A stretch of DNA of 35,628 bases from Paramacrobiotus richtersi (taxonomy: Eukaryota; Tardigrada; Eutardigrada; Parachela; Macrobiotidae): contig JAQGAU010000186.1 of assembly GCA_034698045.1 (NCBI GenBank), positions 1 through 35,628 on the forward strand, in the 5' to 3' direction. Below, in pieces: positions 23,579 to 34,901 of this stretch. The translations under genes were made by a program, and so were the position numbers. Each line of letters starts with the position of its first letter. Position 1 is the first letter of the stretch. The notes under the pieces were generated by a model. That model worked only from the letters and a program-made list of their open reading frames with translations. It did no database searches and was not told the DNA's origin.

Positions 23579-24180
23579 TTATTTACAGAATCCGAAACCG
23601 TTAGCGGCAACATCCGCGCACGACAGTCCGCTGCAGCAGTTCTCGTCGGCCTTGTTATTCGAGCATCCTTCCCCGCTTGTACGACAGCATTCTGCCATGT
23701 ACATCTGTAGAAAAACAGGGCTGAAATTATTGTGTTGTGCTTGGATGTTCGTGTATTTCCAAATCAAATCCATCGAACTTTTAAACAATATAACGTAGCA
23801 TATAAGATGCTTCTATTCTCGATTGCGAACAACTGTCTTTAAACTGAAGGTGTTCTTTAACCTTCATCTAACCGCTAGAGCTTCAGAGAAACTAAAAACT
23901 TTTATCACAAAGTATTTTCCTATCTGATTATATATTAATTTATTATTATATGCATTTATTTGATACAGAAATATTAATTCCACATTTCTTAGATATTACA
24001 TTTACTTAAATTCACAGATTTGCTAATTGACAGGATGTAATGATTTTTATTGATAAATAAAATCTTTACATATTTGCCTGGTATCAAAATTTAACTATAG
24101 AAAACAGCGAACTGCAGCAGTCTAACTGCTAAACTTACCATAAAGGCCAGGACAAGGAAGTACAGGATTGTACGATACAT
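23579..24180 (-). CDS. Secreted cystine-knot peptide 2
   Basis: Same architecture as peptide 1. Exon 24139-24180 gives a nearly identical 14-residue leader with a phase-0 GTAAGT donor; exon 23579-23704 follows a TTTTTCTACAG acceptor and ends in TAA directly after a Cys-Lys end. Cysteine spacing is again C-C-x6-C-x8-CC-x4-C-x10-C. A TATTTAAA-like element lies on the minus strand about 95 bp upstream of the ATG (near 24275), where peptide 1 has a weaker TATTCATA. Function is unknown; the family resemblance is to knot-type toxins or defence and signalling peptides. Confidence 0.82.
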
Positions 24181-25054
24181 GACTATGGTCCGATCGCAGA
24201 CTAGAAGAATACTTAAAGGATTTAATGAGCTTTTGCTAACAAATAACACATTTCACTGTTGCAGTCGGCTCTTTAAATACCACCTCTTGCGTAACGCTCC
24301 CGAATATTCCCACGAACGGGTGCCACAATCATTCGATCTGTTTTATCAGATTGTTTGGTAGATTTTGTTTGTTTATTTGATCTTTGGCTTGTTTACGGCA
24401 TGAATCTACATAATTTTATCTGCTTTCCAGGGTTCTTGATGGTCGACAGAAAAACGTAGCTGTTAATCTTTTTTGTCATTGTTCAGGTACGGTGCAGAAG
24501 AATTATCATTGAGACTTTTCTTTGGCACAAATAAGAGCTGATTTCGTAATGCGGTGTCCTATGCACATTTGTTTACGATACACTGACCGATGACCATGCT
24601 TGTTGGTATATGATCTGATTGGGATTCTTCCGAACCCAAGTTACATAATCAAAAAATTATCTATCGTGGCGTCTTATCAACGTTCCAGCCAGCGTCGGCT
24701 TTTGTTTATGCCAGTCGTGTCGACAACAGATCACGATCTTGAGATTGCTGTCGGATGTTTACAGCTTTATACAGTATTCGCAGTTTCGCATAACAACAAC
24801 AGGTGGTCTAACACCAGTGTACGGACAGCCAAAAAGCCACCACATATGGGCGGCAACCCGCTCGAAAAACAACTTTTACAGATCGAAAGATTGAAGACAA
24901 GGAATGCGTGGGAATATTCGGGAAGCTGCTCAGTGGTACTTAAGAGAACGGACGTCAGTTACACATGTACAGTAGAGACGGCACAGCAGCAGTCAGTTTT
25001 TGAAATTCAACGTACTTTAACGTGTCGACCCCTTGTGTCCTCCGCACAGCAGCC

Positions 25055-25381
25055 ATGTTGCGCCAGGTCATCTGCTTTCTCCTCGTCGCATTGATGGTAC
25101 GCTACATTTGTCGGAAACTCGTCATTTTAGAAATCTTTGTGTGTAATGTTAATAATATTATCATTAACATTACATATTACTGTGAATTAGAGAACATAGA
25201 ATTTTCATCGATTGTTCAGCGATACAAGTGTCCATGCTCTTTGTAGATATTCTTCGTGGAGAGTAATAACCCTTGCCGCCAAAGCGGAGAAGGATGCTCG
25301 GAAAACCAAGAATTCGAGAAATGCTGCAATCCCATGTACTGCGCGGACATGGGCGAGAATGGCTTTGGAACCTGCAAATGA
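25055..25381 (+). CDS. Secreted cystine-knot peptide 3 (opposite strand)
   Basis: Exon 25055-25096 encodes a 14-residue hydrophobic leader (starts MLRQVICFLLV); the donor is GTACGC, phase 0. Exon 25247-25381 follows TTTGTAG and ends in TGA. The knot spacing is identical (C-x6-C-x8-CC-x4-C-x10-C), but the extra cysteine of peptides 1 and 2 is absent, giving a plain six-cysteine knot. Leader length, intron phase and the closing Cys-Lys-stop are shared with peptide 2. This copy is the most diverged and is inverted relative to the other two. Confidence 0.82.
25142..25174. repeat. Hairpin in the peptide 3 intron
   Basis: Perfect 12-bp arms tgtaatgttaat / attaacattaca flank a 9-nt AT-rich loop within the 150-bp intron of peptide 3. 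It could form an RNA hairpin in the pre-mRNA. Confidence 0.6.
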
Positions 25382-25976
25382 ACAGCGATCCAGTCAAGAC
25401 TCCATAATGAACATGGCCCGCGTGTACAAAACTGTTACAGAATATGCCCGATAACCTGGACGAGTGGTCGGGGAATTTTTCGCAGTTACCTTATGCTTTG
25501 TTAATTTTAAGCCTATAATTACTTGCCGGGGTGTTTGACTATACGTGCGGTCACTGTAGTCTACTGTACATGTACTGTATAATTAGTACTACTTGTCTTA
25601 TTACTACGATTTTCCTGTTATGAACTTTGAAAATTATTAAACTTATAACTTTGTACGCTAGTATACATATTGCAGCACTTTCATATATACATTGCGTAAC
25701 TGTGCGTTAGTACTATAACCTCCAGAAAATAATTAACAAAAGAAAGGTGTAACGTTGCGAAGGTATTTCTGTTCCTCATGGCTAGTGTTGTGCGGTAAGC
25801 CACCACGGCGGGGGTGTAACGCCCCAAACACCGGAAATTTCTGTCTTGTACAAAAAGTCGCAAAACAGCGACAACAGTATCGAGCATAGTCACTGTTGAC
25901 GATTTCGATTTTATTACAAAATACCGTTATTCCTATTGTCCCAATCGGATGATCCATATGCCGTTCCCTTGAAATA
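25382..25976. other. Intergenic, peptide 3 to dicarboxylate carrier
   Basis: No gene seen; it presumably holds the peptide 3 terminator and the carrier promoter. A long open minus-strand frame that begins inside the carrier exons and runs to 25733 is antisense and is not called. Confidence 0.35.
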
Positions 25977-28900
25977 ATGACCGCCGTGCACAGCACCACC
26001 ATGCCCACATTCTCCGACACGGAACGGCGCAGTAAGCCCCAAACCACACGCAGCCCCACACAGATCACCCGTAAAGCCCGCTGGTACTTTGGGGGTCTAG
26101 CCAGCACCATGGCGGTGGTGATCACCCACCCCTTGGACCTCCTGAAAGTAAAACCCCTTCTCCCATCATTTCTCTCCATTTCTAACCAAAATCTCCACAG
26201 GTATACCTGCAAACCCAAGAACACGGCCGTTTGCAGATGCTCCCCAGTGCCGTGCATATCGTCAAGACCCAGGGGGTCCGGGCGCTGTACAGCGGGATCA
26301 GTGCGTCCGTTCTCCGTCAGGTAAACGGGGAAATGTGGGGAAATGATTTCTCTACAGGAAAATGATGGTTTGCAGTTGACACACACGACGGCGAGGTTCG
26401 GGATGTATGAGATGATGAAACCAGCGGATCCGCGGACCCCCCACTCGTTCCCGTATAAAGTGCTGACGGCGGGGATTAGTGGGGCGTTTGGGGGGTTTGT
26501 GGGGGCCCCGGCGGATCTGGTCAATGTCAGGATGCAGAATGATGTTAAGCTGCCCGTGGCGGAGAGGAGGAATTATAAACATGGGCTGGATGGGTGAGTG
26601 GGTGATTTCTCGAGTTTCTTTTTGCGTTTCTGTTATCCAACTTTTTTTATGGAAAAAAGGTTGTTTCCGTCGAACTTGGGGTTTTTCTTTTTGAATTTTT
26701 ACATGAAATTTATATTTTTGCATGATTTTCTATAAAGATAACTTCCGTTTTAACTTTTTTTTATATTTTTCTTATTTTATTTGGGTTTTTAACTACCTGA
26801 TTATGAATTTTCTTTAGTGCGATTTCGATGTGCGCAGGTTTAAAATAGTTTCCTTTTTCCCGGATGTTTTGCCATTTTTTATACTAGATGTGATTATGGG
26901 TTGTTGTTTGTGATATCTCTCCGTTTCCCTGCATGCCGTTACTGGGCGATAATAATTGTTATGACAAGCGGGAGATTTGTGTTATACGACCTATTGTTGA
27001 AAATATTTATTTTTATTCTAATTTACCGAACAGTTTTTGAAAAATCTGCTGACAAAGGAGAATTGTTTGCAAAGAGAAAAAACGCTGAACAGAAATTTGG
27101 GGGAAAAAAGCATCTGTATAAACAGTATTAATAATAGTAATAAAAATTGATAAAATTTTAACTCAGTGAAAAATATTTATATAAAAATAAAATAAGAAAT
27201 TTAATAAAAATCTCGACCTACAAAAGTACAACAAATTTTACCACATGGTCGTAAAGTAGCATGGTGGATTTCCGAGTAGCGACGGTTTGCATGTCACTTC
27301 CGGTAGTATTCTGATCAGCTGTACCACCGTGATAACCATCTACAGCGTGTTGTGATGCACAGATTAATCCGCGTGTGTCGTGAGGAAGGTGTATTGGGGT
27401 TATGGCGCGGTTCCTCCATGGTGATGGTACGGGCCGTGTTTATCACCATCGGCCAGTTGTCCTTCTACGATCAGGTCAAACAGACGCTCCTCCACCTGGG
27501 ATTGCCGGACTCGGTGCCCACGCATTTGCTCAGCAGTTCCGTTGCGGTACGAGTGTAATAGACAGGTTTTCCTCATTCTATGACACAACTTAATCATATC
27601 CAAAAATCAGATATTTTAGAGAAAATAGTATGAATAAAAACAATCGTAATAAAATTCAAATAAATATTGAAATATTTATATACAAATATTAAAATCATAA
27701 TACAATTCAGATAAATAATAAAATATTATATACAAATATTAAAATTAAAAGAACAAATTTCATAACAATCTCGACGAACTTTCAACAAGTAATGACGATT
27801 TAATAATGGGATTATTATCAGGTAATTAATAAAGTTCACTAAGCAAGTTGTGTATTAATAGTTGATTATTTTATGCAGTGATTATCGTTGTTTTATTTTG
27901 TTTATGTAATCAGTTAAATCAGACATTTGTTTGTTTATTGATTATTGATTATTTATTTTGATTTGGTTTCATTTAAATCGTCTTGGTTTCCGGGTTATTG
28001 GATTTAAATTTAAAAAAATTAAATTGTGCAATTATGAATAATTGGAATTTGTCGACTGCTAGCGATTTAAATATTCAGGTGATTCTATTTCCAAAACAGA
28101 TTAGATTGTATCTCAAATGATCGTGCTTGAATTACAGGCTATGGCCAGCACAACCGTATCCGCTCCGTTCGATGTGATAAAAACGCGAATGCAAAATAAC
28201 TGCGACCGTTATCGGGTAAGATTAGTGTCTCCTGCAGAAGTTTGCGTCATTTTCTGTGTATCTTTACTGCAGCAGTTATTTTTTATCCGTTGAATTAAAC
28301 AAATAATAAATATGAATTTTACAAATTTTCATCTTTATTTGTTAATTATGCCAAACGTTTTATTTGTTGATTATGCATGATTATTGTATTATTTTCCTCT
28401 GTTTTACTGTTGAGATGTGGCTTTGGAAAAGCTGCATAATTAGTTACGATAATCCGATTTATATAGACATAAAATGTGGATCAATCGTGATTTTGTCTAG
28501 TTTTTAGTGCACGGTTGATAATTCTGTTTTTACAGAATCTTAGGCACTGTTTCACTGAAACAGCCAAAAGCGGGGGAATGCGAGCGTTCTTCCAGGTACT
28601 GTTCACCGACAATTTTTCGTTTGAAACGAAAACCTTGCTTTGTCGGGATTTATTTGCAAATTGAGCTTTGAATTAATTGATAATTTATATGGGTAATAAT
28701 TAAATTTTTTTTAAACTACAGCTCGGATAAATTTTACTATTAATGAATAATAATAATATAATAATTTCTTACATGTATAGATCGGTATTGTTTATTTATT
28801 TTTTGTTTAATATATGATTATCATAAGTAATTAATTATTAATATTAACTGCTACTTAATAATTAATAGCATTTTGTAACGAATAATTATATGGTGCATTT

Positions 28901-29058
28901 ATTACTGAATAAATTTAATTGCATATTTTTGTCAGGGCTACTTGCCGGCCTTCATTCGCATCGGTCCGCAGACGATTCTCATGTTTGTCATCTACGAGCA
29001 ACTCCGACTGCACTTTGGCACAAATGTCCCTCTTCGCCCCGACACAGAAGCCTCATAG
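25977..29058 (+). CDS. SLC25A10: Mitochondrial dicarboxylate carrier (SLC25A10-like)
   Basis: Seven exons: 25977-26147, 26201-26320, 26376-26593, 27363-27546, 28138-28215, 28536-28595, 28936-29058. Phases agree and give 317 residues. This family sits in the inner mitochondrial membrane and exchanges malate or succinate for phosphate or sulfate-type anions. All three mitochondrial-carrier repeats are present: HPLDLLKVYLQTQ (repeat 1), APADLVNVRMQNDVKLP followed by a RRNY-x-HGLDG run (repeat 2), and APFDVIKTRMQNN (repeat 3). The repeat-2 string is diagnostic for the dicarboxylate subgroup. IGQLSFYDQVK and a final GYLPAFIRIGPQT also fit. The second ATG at 26001 is an alternative start. The first three exons are G+C-rich with introns near 55 bp, while the later introns are long and very AT-rich. 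Confidence 0.93.
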
Positions 29059-30472
29059 CCGGCGGTCTTCACTGCCTTATTTATTTGATCTGATCGGAAG
29101 CGCGGGCTGCATGACGGTTGTAATCTTGTGATAAGACGCACCTAACTGCAAAATAGTGCGCTTTTTTTGCTTGGAAAATGTTCAGAAAAAATCTGCAGGA
29201 AAAACTGAACATTTTTATTTTATTTTTTGGTTTTTAACAGAGTCTCTGGAAGCGTTGGTGAAATGAGTTGATATTTCTATCGAAAGACAAGAGTTTTTGT
29301 TGACAACTGCGTGGCAGAATGCAAAATGTGTATTAAATGGTGATGCATATTCGAAATATGTCCGAAATTCTTTGTTTTCTTGAGCTTGTAAATTGACGAT
29401 TTGGATAATTTACTTTGACTGATTGTGATTATTGCTTCATGAGAATTTTTTTGTATTTGAATATGAAATTATTTTTGACTAAATTTAATTGAATCACACG
29501 GATTCGTACGAATTTAGCACTTTAAATGTTTTTACTGAAAATCCAGTTGAACGGATTCATAACCACGAAATGGAGACGATAATATTATATCGTTACTAAC
29601 AATAATGCATCGATAATATTATTGTCGTTATTTCGTTGCTGAACAGTGTTTTTTATTGAAATACGCGGACTATAATAAAAAGTATAATTTCTTCTCGCGA
29701 AACATATTTGTTGTTTCACTTTTCGCGATGCTCGTTAAATTACTGTACTTGGCCACTGTTTGGCACAAGAAGGTCGGTGGCATTACACTACGTTTATCTC
29801 CACTGTATCTCCGTAATTCCATGATGCGCGCACAGTAACGGATAACTCTCGGTCAGTTATTATTATTATTTATTACCGGTAAGTTTCCGAACAGCGATTT
29901 AGACGACCAAAACGAAAACGACGATAATGTAGCGGATTTGCTTTATCAGCGATCTGATAAGATTCATCAATATGGAATACTAGACGTTCGTATCACTTCC
30001 CCTGTTATCAACAGTGCCACCACGATAAATAATTCTTGGTCAGCGATTGCACTTTGTGTCGTCGGGTGATGTGGTGCAAACTGTCACTGAACTGGTAACA
30101 GCGAGTGCCTTTCTCCCCCGGTCCTTCCGATGTGGCTTTCATTACAATCTGTGGAATCTGGGGATGCAAAGCGGGAACGGGAAGGATAGCGAGAAAACTG
30201 GAAAGCGGCGCACACCGTCCGGTGTCCTGTCATTAACTGGTACCGCAGTGACGTCATTATTATTCCAGCTGATCCGTCCAGGGTTTTTTTTGAACGTTCC
30301 TTTCTGTGTTTATTCTGGCTCTTCGAGTATGTATTTTTGGCTTGTATTATTCGAACTCTCCCTTGTATTACTCACATCCTTTCGAAAAACGATGCATCTG
30401 GTTGGTTTTTAGCGCAAGTCTGCGTGTGAAGAGGCCCGAGTTTCCACCTGATCTGCACTGGAAAATTTCAAA
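29059..30472. other. Intergenic, carrier to heme transporter
   Basis: AT-rich DNA with no supported gene. Near 29576-29630 there are repeated cgataatatta-type half-palindromes. A 121-codon frame at 30047-30412 has no recognisable domain and lies in the presumed promoter or leader of the next gene. Confidence 0.4.
30249..30256. promoter_or_regulatory. CRE-like octamer
   Basis: A perfect TGACGTCA palindrome, the consensus CREB/ATF site, 217 bp upstream of the heme-transporter ATG. A single 8-mer can occur by chance, so this is only a candidate. Confidence 0.3.
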
Positions 30473-32198
30473 ATGGTGAAAGTCGTCGTGGTCCCTGGCA
30501 GAAATGCCATGATCCTCCGTATGGCCGCTGCAGCCTTGGGTATCAGTGCTGGCCTGATGGTGGCGTTATATTTTATCGGGAAGCAAAACTGGAATGTGGT
30601 GTTTTGGGGATTCTTTTCAGGTACGCGTGCAAAAATGGCATTTCTAGAAACTGGTTTATTTAAATGTAACTGTCGGTGTGAATTCCATGTAGACGCTCTT
30701 ATAAAATTCGTACGGTTGACAGGGATCTCGTGCATTGCGTTGTATTTTTTTTCTGTTTTTCCAGCATCTCTCATTTTGTTTCTTGCAGCTTTTTGGGCCG
30801 TTGCTGCGCTGCTTCTTCACATTTTTTACAAACGTGGCAAGCTGGCCATGTACTCCAATCAGCTGAAGACGGTGGTTATCACGGGGATCATTGGGCAGGT
30901 GATAGGCGCCGTTGCCTTCATTGTCTACATTGTTCTCGGGGCTGTATACAAAGACGGTGAGTTGATTGTACTTTTATCGCCGTTTTCTTGACTTTCACCT
31001 CAGCATTCCACCGAGTTCTCGTGCCAATTATTCAGCAGTTCTTCACGAAACAGTTTACTACATTTTCATAAATTTTATGAATTGTATTCCCAAATTATTT
31101 TTGTTTCGATTTTATTTTTTACTTTTTATTCGCTTTATTGCGTTTCCCTGGTTGCTTTTTATTTCGTCATTTTTTTGTCTTATTAGTTTTTTTACTTTTG
31201 TTTTTTTGGGTTTGCTGTGCTGCGAGACGACCGTACAGTAAATGACGTGAAAAGATCTAAATATCTCAATGAATGTTTCGTAATTTGTTATACAGCACAA
31301 ATAGAACAGGAAATACGTATATAAAATGTTAAAAAAAATATGTAATACTAACTGGAATATGTGTGGTAAAATTAAAGCAGATTAGATACATAATATCCAG
31401 TAAATGGTAAACGAAGTTGTGGAATACCTAACTCAGTTGGAGCGAGGTGAACGGCACGCGAATAAAAACAATGCGTAAAGATAATAATATGAGCACAACA
31501 GTTTAACATTTGAAAAGTATCGTAATAATATTCTGTTGGACTTTTTATTTCAAAATTTTTTTGAAATAAATTTATAAAATGTATTTAAATTTGTAAAGTA
31601 TATTTCCAAATTTACCATAAAATGGGACAATGAAGACGCAATATAAAATATTGATAGCATGAAATAGAAAATAAATTGTTTAATTGTATTCTTTGTCAGC
31701 TTAGATGAATTTCATTTTAAAGTAAGGTGTAACTGGTAAAAATCATAACGAATAGCAAAACATCAAGAACAGCGAAAATGTGATAATAAATAATACTATA
31801 CAATGTAATTTACTAATATTAACCAGAAGTCAGTAACTGAACATAGCTTCAATAAATCAGCAGTAACATCTACTGGAGTCTGGATAAGCCGTAAAATAAA
31901 TAGTTTCTTGTTGTGGTAGATTACGGAAAGCAGTAGGCAGTAAGAGTGTTGGATCGGCAGTGAAATAAATCATCTGTTTTCTTGTTGTGTAGATTTGAAG
32001 GATCTGCGGGTCAGCTACTTTGTCGCCTGTGTGTGGGGCTTTATGACGTGGAAGTGGGCGTTCGTTCTGTGGTGGTACGGCCGACAGTACCGGCATCTGG
32101 TCCTGGAGGAGGCGTTGATTCCCGTCGGGGGCGAGGACACCCTGGTCGTCGACGCCGAGACCCACAACATCACCAAAGCCCCGCATGTGGTCGTTTAA
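30473..32198 (+). CDS. SLC48A1: HRG-1-like heme transporter (SLC48A1 family)
   Basis: Three exons: 30473-30620, 30789-30956, 31993-32198; phase-1 junctions, 173 residues. Four transmembrane helices are visible (around AALGISAGLMVALYF, AFWAVAALLLHIF, TGIIGQVIGAVAFIVYIVLG, SYFVACVWGFMTWKWAF). The family moves heme out of endosomes and lysosomes into the cytosol. Supporting residues are a histidine in the second helix (LLLHIFYK, the place of the heme-binding His in HRG-1) and VACVWGFMTWKWAFVLWWYG followed by RQYR, matching the CVWSF-x2-FKWAF and basic-aromatic C-terminal motif of HRG proteins. A second acceptor 24 nt upstream (exon from 30765) is in frame and would add eight hydrophobic residues; the shorter form matches family spacing better. 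The acidic tail after LVLEEALIPVG is longer than in the human protein. Confidence 0.82.
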
Positions 32199-33717
32199 CC
32201 CGCTCTCTGTGATTTGACAGCTGTTTTTCAACTTTTCTCTGAACTGGGATTTTTCTTCCTTTTTTTGTTGGGATTGAGGATGGCTGCGGGCGAGTGTTTC
32301 GTTTGACTGTATTTCGAGATGGTCTTTATGATAATCTGTGATGCTATACGTTCCGGTGAAACGAGATTAAGACACCACAAAGAAGTGATGTGCAACAGTA
32401 GAAATATTTCTGTATTTATCTGAAAATGTTATAAAAATGCAGTCTGCAGAATGTAATGATTTCATTACACAAATACAATTACTCGACGCGTGCCGCAGAG
32501 TTTTTCGGTGGTTTATGGTAGCTTGAAGATGTATTGCGATTGTTTTGTTCTTATCAGTGAAAGCAAGCTACATGACATCGGAAAGGCACAGGACAGTACC
32601 GGATTATATATGAAGCACCGAACACCAAAAATGCAACTGTAAGTATAACAATTCTGATACAAAGTGCCGATGGAGTTCTGTAAGATCGATCTTACAGCGA
32701 TATCGATCGTGTTATATAATTAGCATACATAGCCTAATTATGACTTAGTTGCCGATAAAGTGAGGTATGCAGCTTTTACTTATTCTACACTCTGAGAGAG
32801 GCAGGAAAGAAAGGTCCTTCTTATATGATTATTCATGTAAAAAAGCGGAAAACAAGCGGTTTCCTGAACAGCTCCAAAAGGAACAGACTGGGAAACAACC
32901 AACGACAATATAATTATTGAAGCATGATTGCTAACTGCAGTACCGTCTGCCCTGTAGTAACACAATAGGATATGTATGCTACACAAGTTTCATCCCAAAT
33001 GCGTCCCAAGTGACGTTCATTAGGAGGAAATTTATAAATAATTTTCCCGCATGATGATGCAAGGTTATTACCGTAGATGTCCGGTCTCACAGTAATAACT
33101 GACTCAATATCATTCCATTTTTCCATGGAGGCCGACAATACCATAAATACAGGAACCGACACATCTCAGAATAACTTCAGGTCCACCTTAACCTTTAGTA
33201 CAACCAGGATTTTCCAAATGCTTCCCTTGACACTCCTTCTTTCGGCCTACAGACGGTACTGGTAATTGCAAGCCAACTGCATCCCGTTCCTTACTCAGTA
33301 GCCGTCTTAGACCGTCCTATAAGATGTTAAAAAAGGAACCGAATGACGCGGAACACTCGGCGCGGCTTAACGACGCCGTGTAATTAGCCCTGTCCTGTCA
33401 GTTTGCCCCGGTAAAGGTGATTAATAACCGGAAGACCGGCATATCACTTGAGGTATACAAACAGGATGAATGTACGCGACCCATATATCCGCATGAAGAG
33501 ATGCCGACACCACCGAACGTTAGCGGATTCTTCGATTTATAAGGTTAGCAATATTCGATAGATCGTGAATACGTTCTTGAGTCTATTTGAAGCTCTTCGC
33601 GTGCTATGAAACGCTTATTAAAGCCGGTATATTCTCCTGGTATTTTTCCTTCAGAATTTTTGTCCTCTTTTGTTTGGAACGCGTAACTTTTGCGTCGATT
33701 CATATAACCGTGCCTGC
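32199..33717. other. Intergenic with uncertain coding-like pieces
   Basis: No gene is confidently supported. On the plus strand two open stretches separated by one TAA, about 33228-33383 and 33384-33541, look protein-like; the second reads FAPVKVINNRKTGISLEVYK after a CTGTCAG acceptor-like site and ends in TAA. On the minus strand 32914-33162 is open for 82 codons. None matches a family I know. They could be remnants of a mobile element or an unrecognised gene. Confidence 0.3.
32678..32697. repeat. 20-bp perfect palindrome
   Basis: The halves ctgtaagatc and gatcttacag are exact reverse complements with no spacer. Its gatc-gatc centre is the same as that of the palindrome at 6912-6933. Confidence 0.7.
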
Positions 33718-34901
33718 ATGATGATGATGTTGGTGCTTGTCTGTGTGACCTTTGCTGTTGTTTACAACGCCGGTGTATCGGCATGGCTGATAACGGCTCC
33801 CATGCCGCCACCGATTCGTGACGGTGAAATGCTGACAGGGAAGGACATGAACGCGATTCTTGGTTATCCTCCAACACCGGTACAGTGATTAGGAACGCCT
33901 AATTTCTAAAAAATAATATAACATATTGATTGCAATACTAACATACGTTTTTTCGTTTTGCCTTTATCTGCAATGAGTCATGCATGCATGATGGTAATTA
34001 TCACAAAATCTAGGCGACGATAAACATAAAATTAGTCAGTATTCCGCTTTTGCTGCTTCATACAACAGTTTCGGCCATGAAGCAGTTTGAGGCGAAAAAC
34101 AGTTGAAGAAGCCATATTCACATCTTTCGAAGAACACAAATATTTTTTCAAATCTTTTCTTTCTGTTTTATTCAGCAGATGGAACGAAGCTTTTGCGTCC
34201 CCGGAAACTATTACGAAAGGAAAAAGTTAAAGCCGGTATTATTTGAAAAACATTAACAACTGAACATGTTTTCCCAACTATTACCGGTTGAACAGTGCAA
34301 AATATTTTATTGCAATGCAACAAAAAAATAAAATATATAAAATAAAAAGTGCAATAAAATATTTTATTTTATTGCACTGCTAAACCAGCACAATGACAAA
34401 CTGCCCAAGCAACAGCAGAAAGTTCCTTCTACAAACGCATTACGCAAAATTAAGCAGTTACTCCATTACGTAGTGAATTTAGATTCTACAGGAAGGTTTC
34501 TTAGTTTTCGACCGAAATTATCGTTCGAGCATGATCATTAGCATTCGCCCGCTTTCTTTGTGTTCCTTGTTTTGGGTGCTTTTCGTTTACCTGAAAAACC
34601 GAATTAAGTAGCACTTTGCTCTTTTTAGCTGAGTCGCAAGACAGTCCGTCTATCTCCAGCCGAAAGGGACAAGAACTATCGACTGGGACTCTTGCTGTTG
34701 CACATGTGCAACAACCCCGAATTAGCCAAATTTCCCTTCAGTGATGAGTTTTGGGGACAGTTGGCCGACATGATACGTAAGTCTGCTTTACATGTTATTT
34801 CAAAACAGTATCAAATTTAGACACTTTTGTTGAACGTCTGGCTGTCTTTTTCAGAGAAAGAAAGGTCAAGACTTACCGCGAAAGGCACCGTGATGCTGTA
34901 G
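33718..34901 (+). CDS. Orphan small secreted protein
   Basis: Three exons fit: 33718-33879 (donor GTACAG, phase 0), 34629-34776 (acceptor TTTTTAG, donor GTAAGT, phase 1), 34855-34901 (acceptor TTTTTCAG, ends TAG). Total 119 codons. The start is a run of four ATGs followed by LVLVCVTFAVVYNAGVSA, a good signal peptide with likely cleavage after about residue 22; an in-frame ATG at 33670 is a weaker alternative. The mature part, about 96 residues, begins with a Pro-rich stretch (PMPPPIRDGE), then a charged helix-like block (RLSPAERDKNYRLGLLLLHM) and an aromatic patch (FPFSDEFWGQL), with a single cysteine. I do not recognise a family. The lone cysteine argues against a disulfide-knot peptide. It may be a secreted regulator or a lineage-specific protein. 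Confidence 0.65.
34348..34378. repeat. AT-rich hairpin in the orphan gene intron
   Basis: Perfect 14-bp arms agtgcaataaaata / tattttattgcact around a TTT loop. About 30 bp upstream (34293-34318) a related segment, cagtgcaaaatattttattgc, suggests this hairpin came from local duplication and inversion. Confidence 0.75.

Larger units (their letters stand above)
22030..24560. repeat. Tandem duplication carrying cystine-knot genes 1 and 2
   Basis: Two head-to-tail units, roughly 22030-23170 and 23290-24560, share similar sequence outside the exons too: for example tcatcttcttcgttt and gttgttgtttat before the genes, and the acaatcattcgatctgtttt block near 22980 and 24327. Exon sequences, the intron position and both flanks are conserved, while introns differ in length (347 and 434 bp). 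Confidence 0.7.

Noticed and set aside
24600..25094. 164-codon open frame on the plus strand
   Set aside because: It overlaps the leader exon of cystine-knot peptide 3 in another frame, has no recognisable domain, and probably covers promoter or 5' leader sequence.
25733..26524. 263-codon open frame on the minus strand
   Set aside because: It is antisense to the first three exons of the dicarboxylate carrier and crosses their introns; the plus-strand exons match a known family with correct phases.
30047..30412. 121-codon open frame upstream of the heme transporter
   Set aside because: No domain, no splice partners, and a promoter-like position; only a Ser- and Phe-rich translation.
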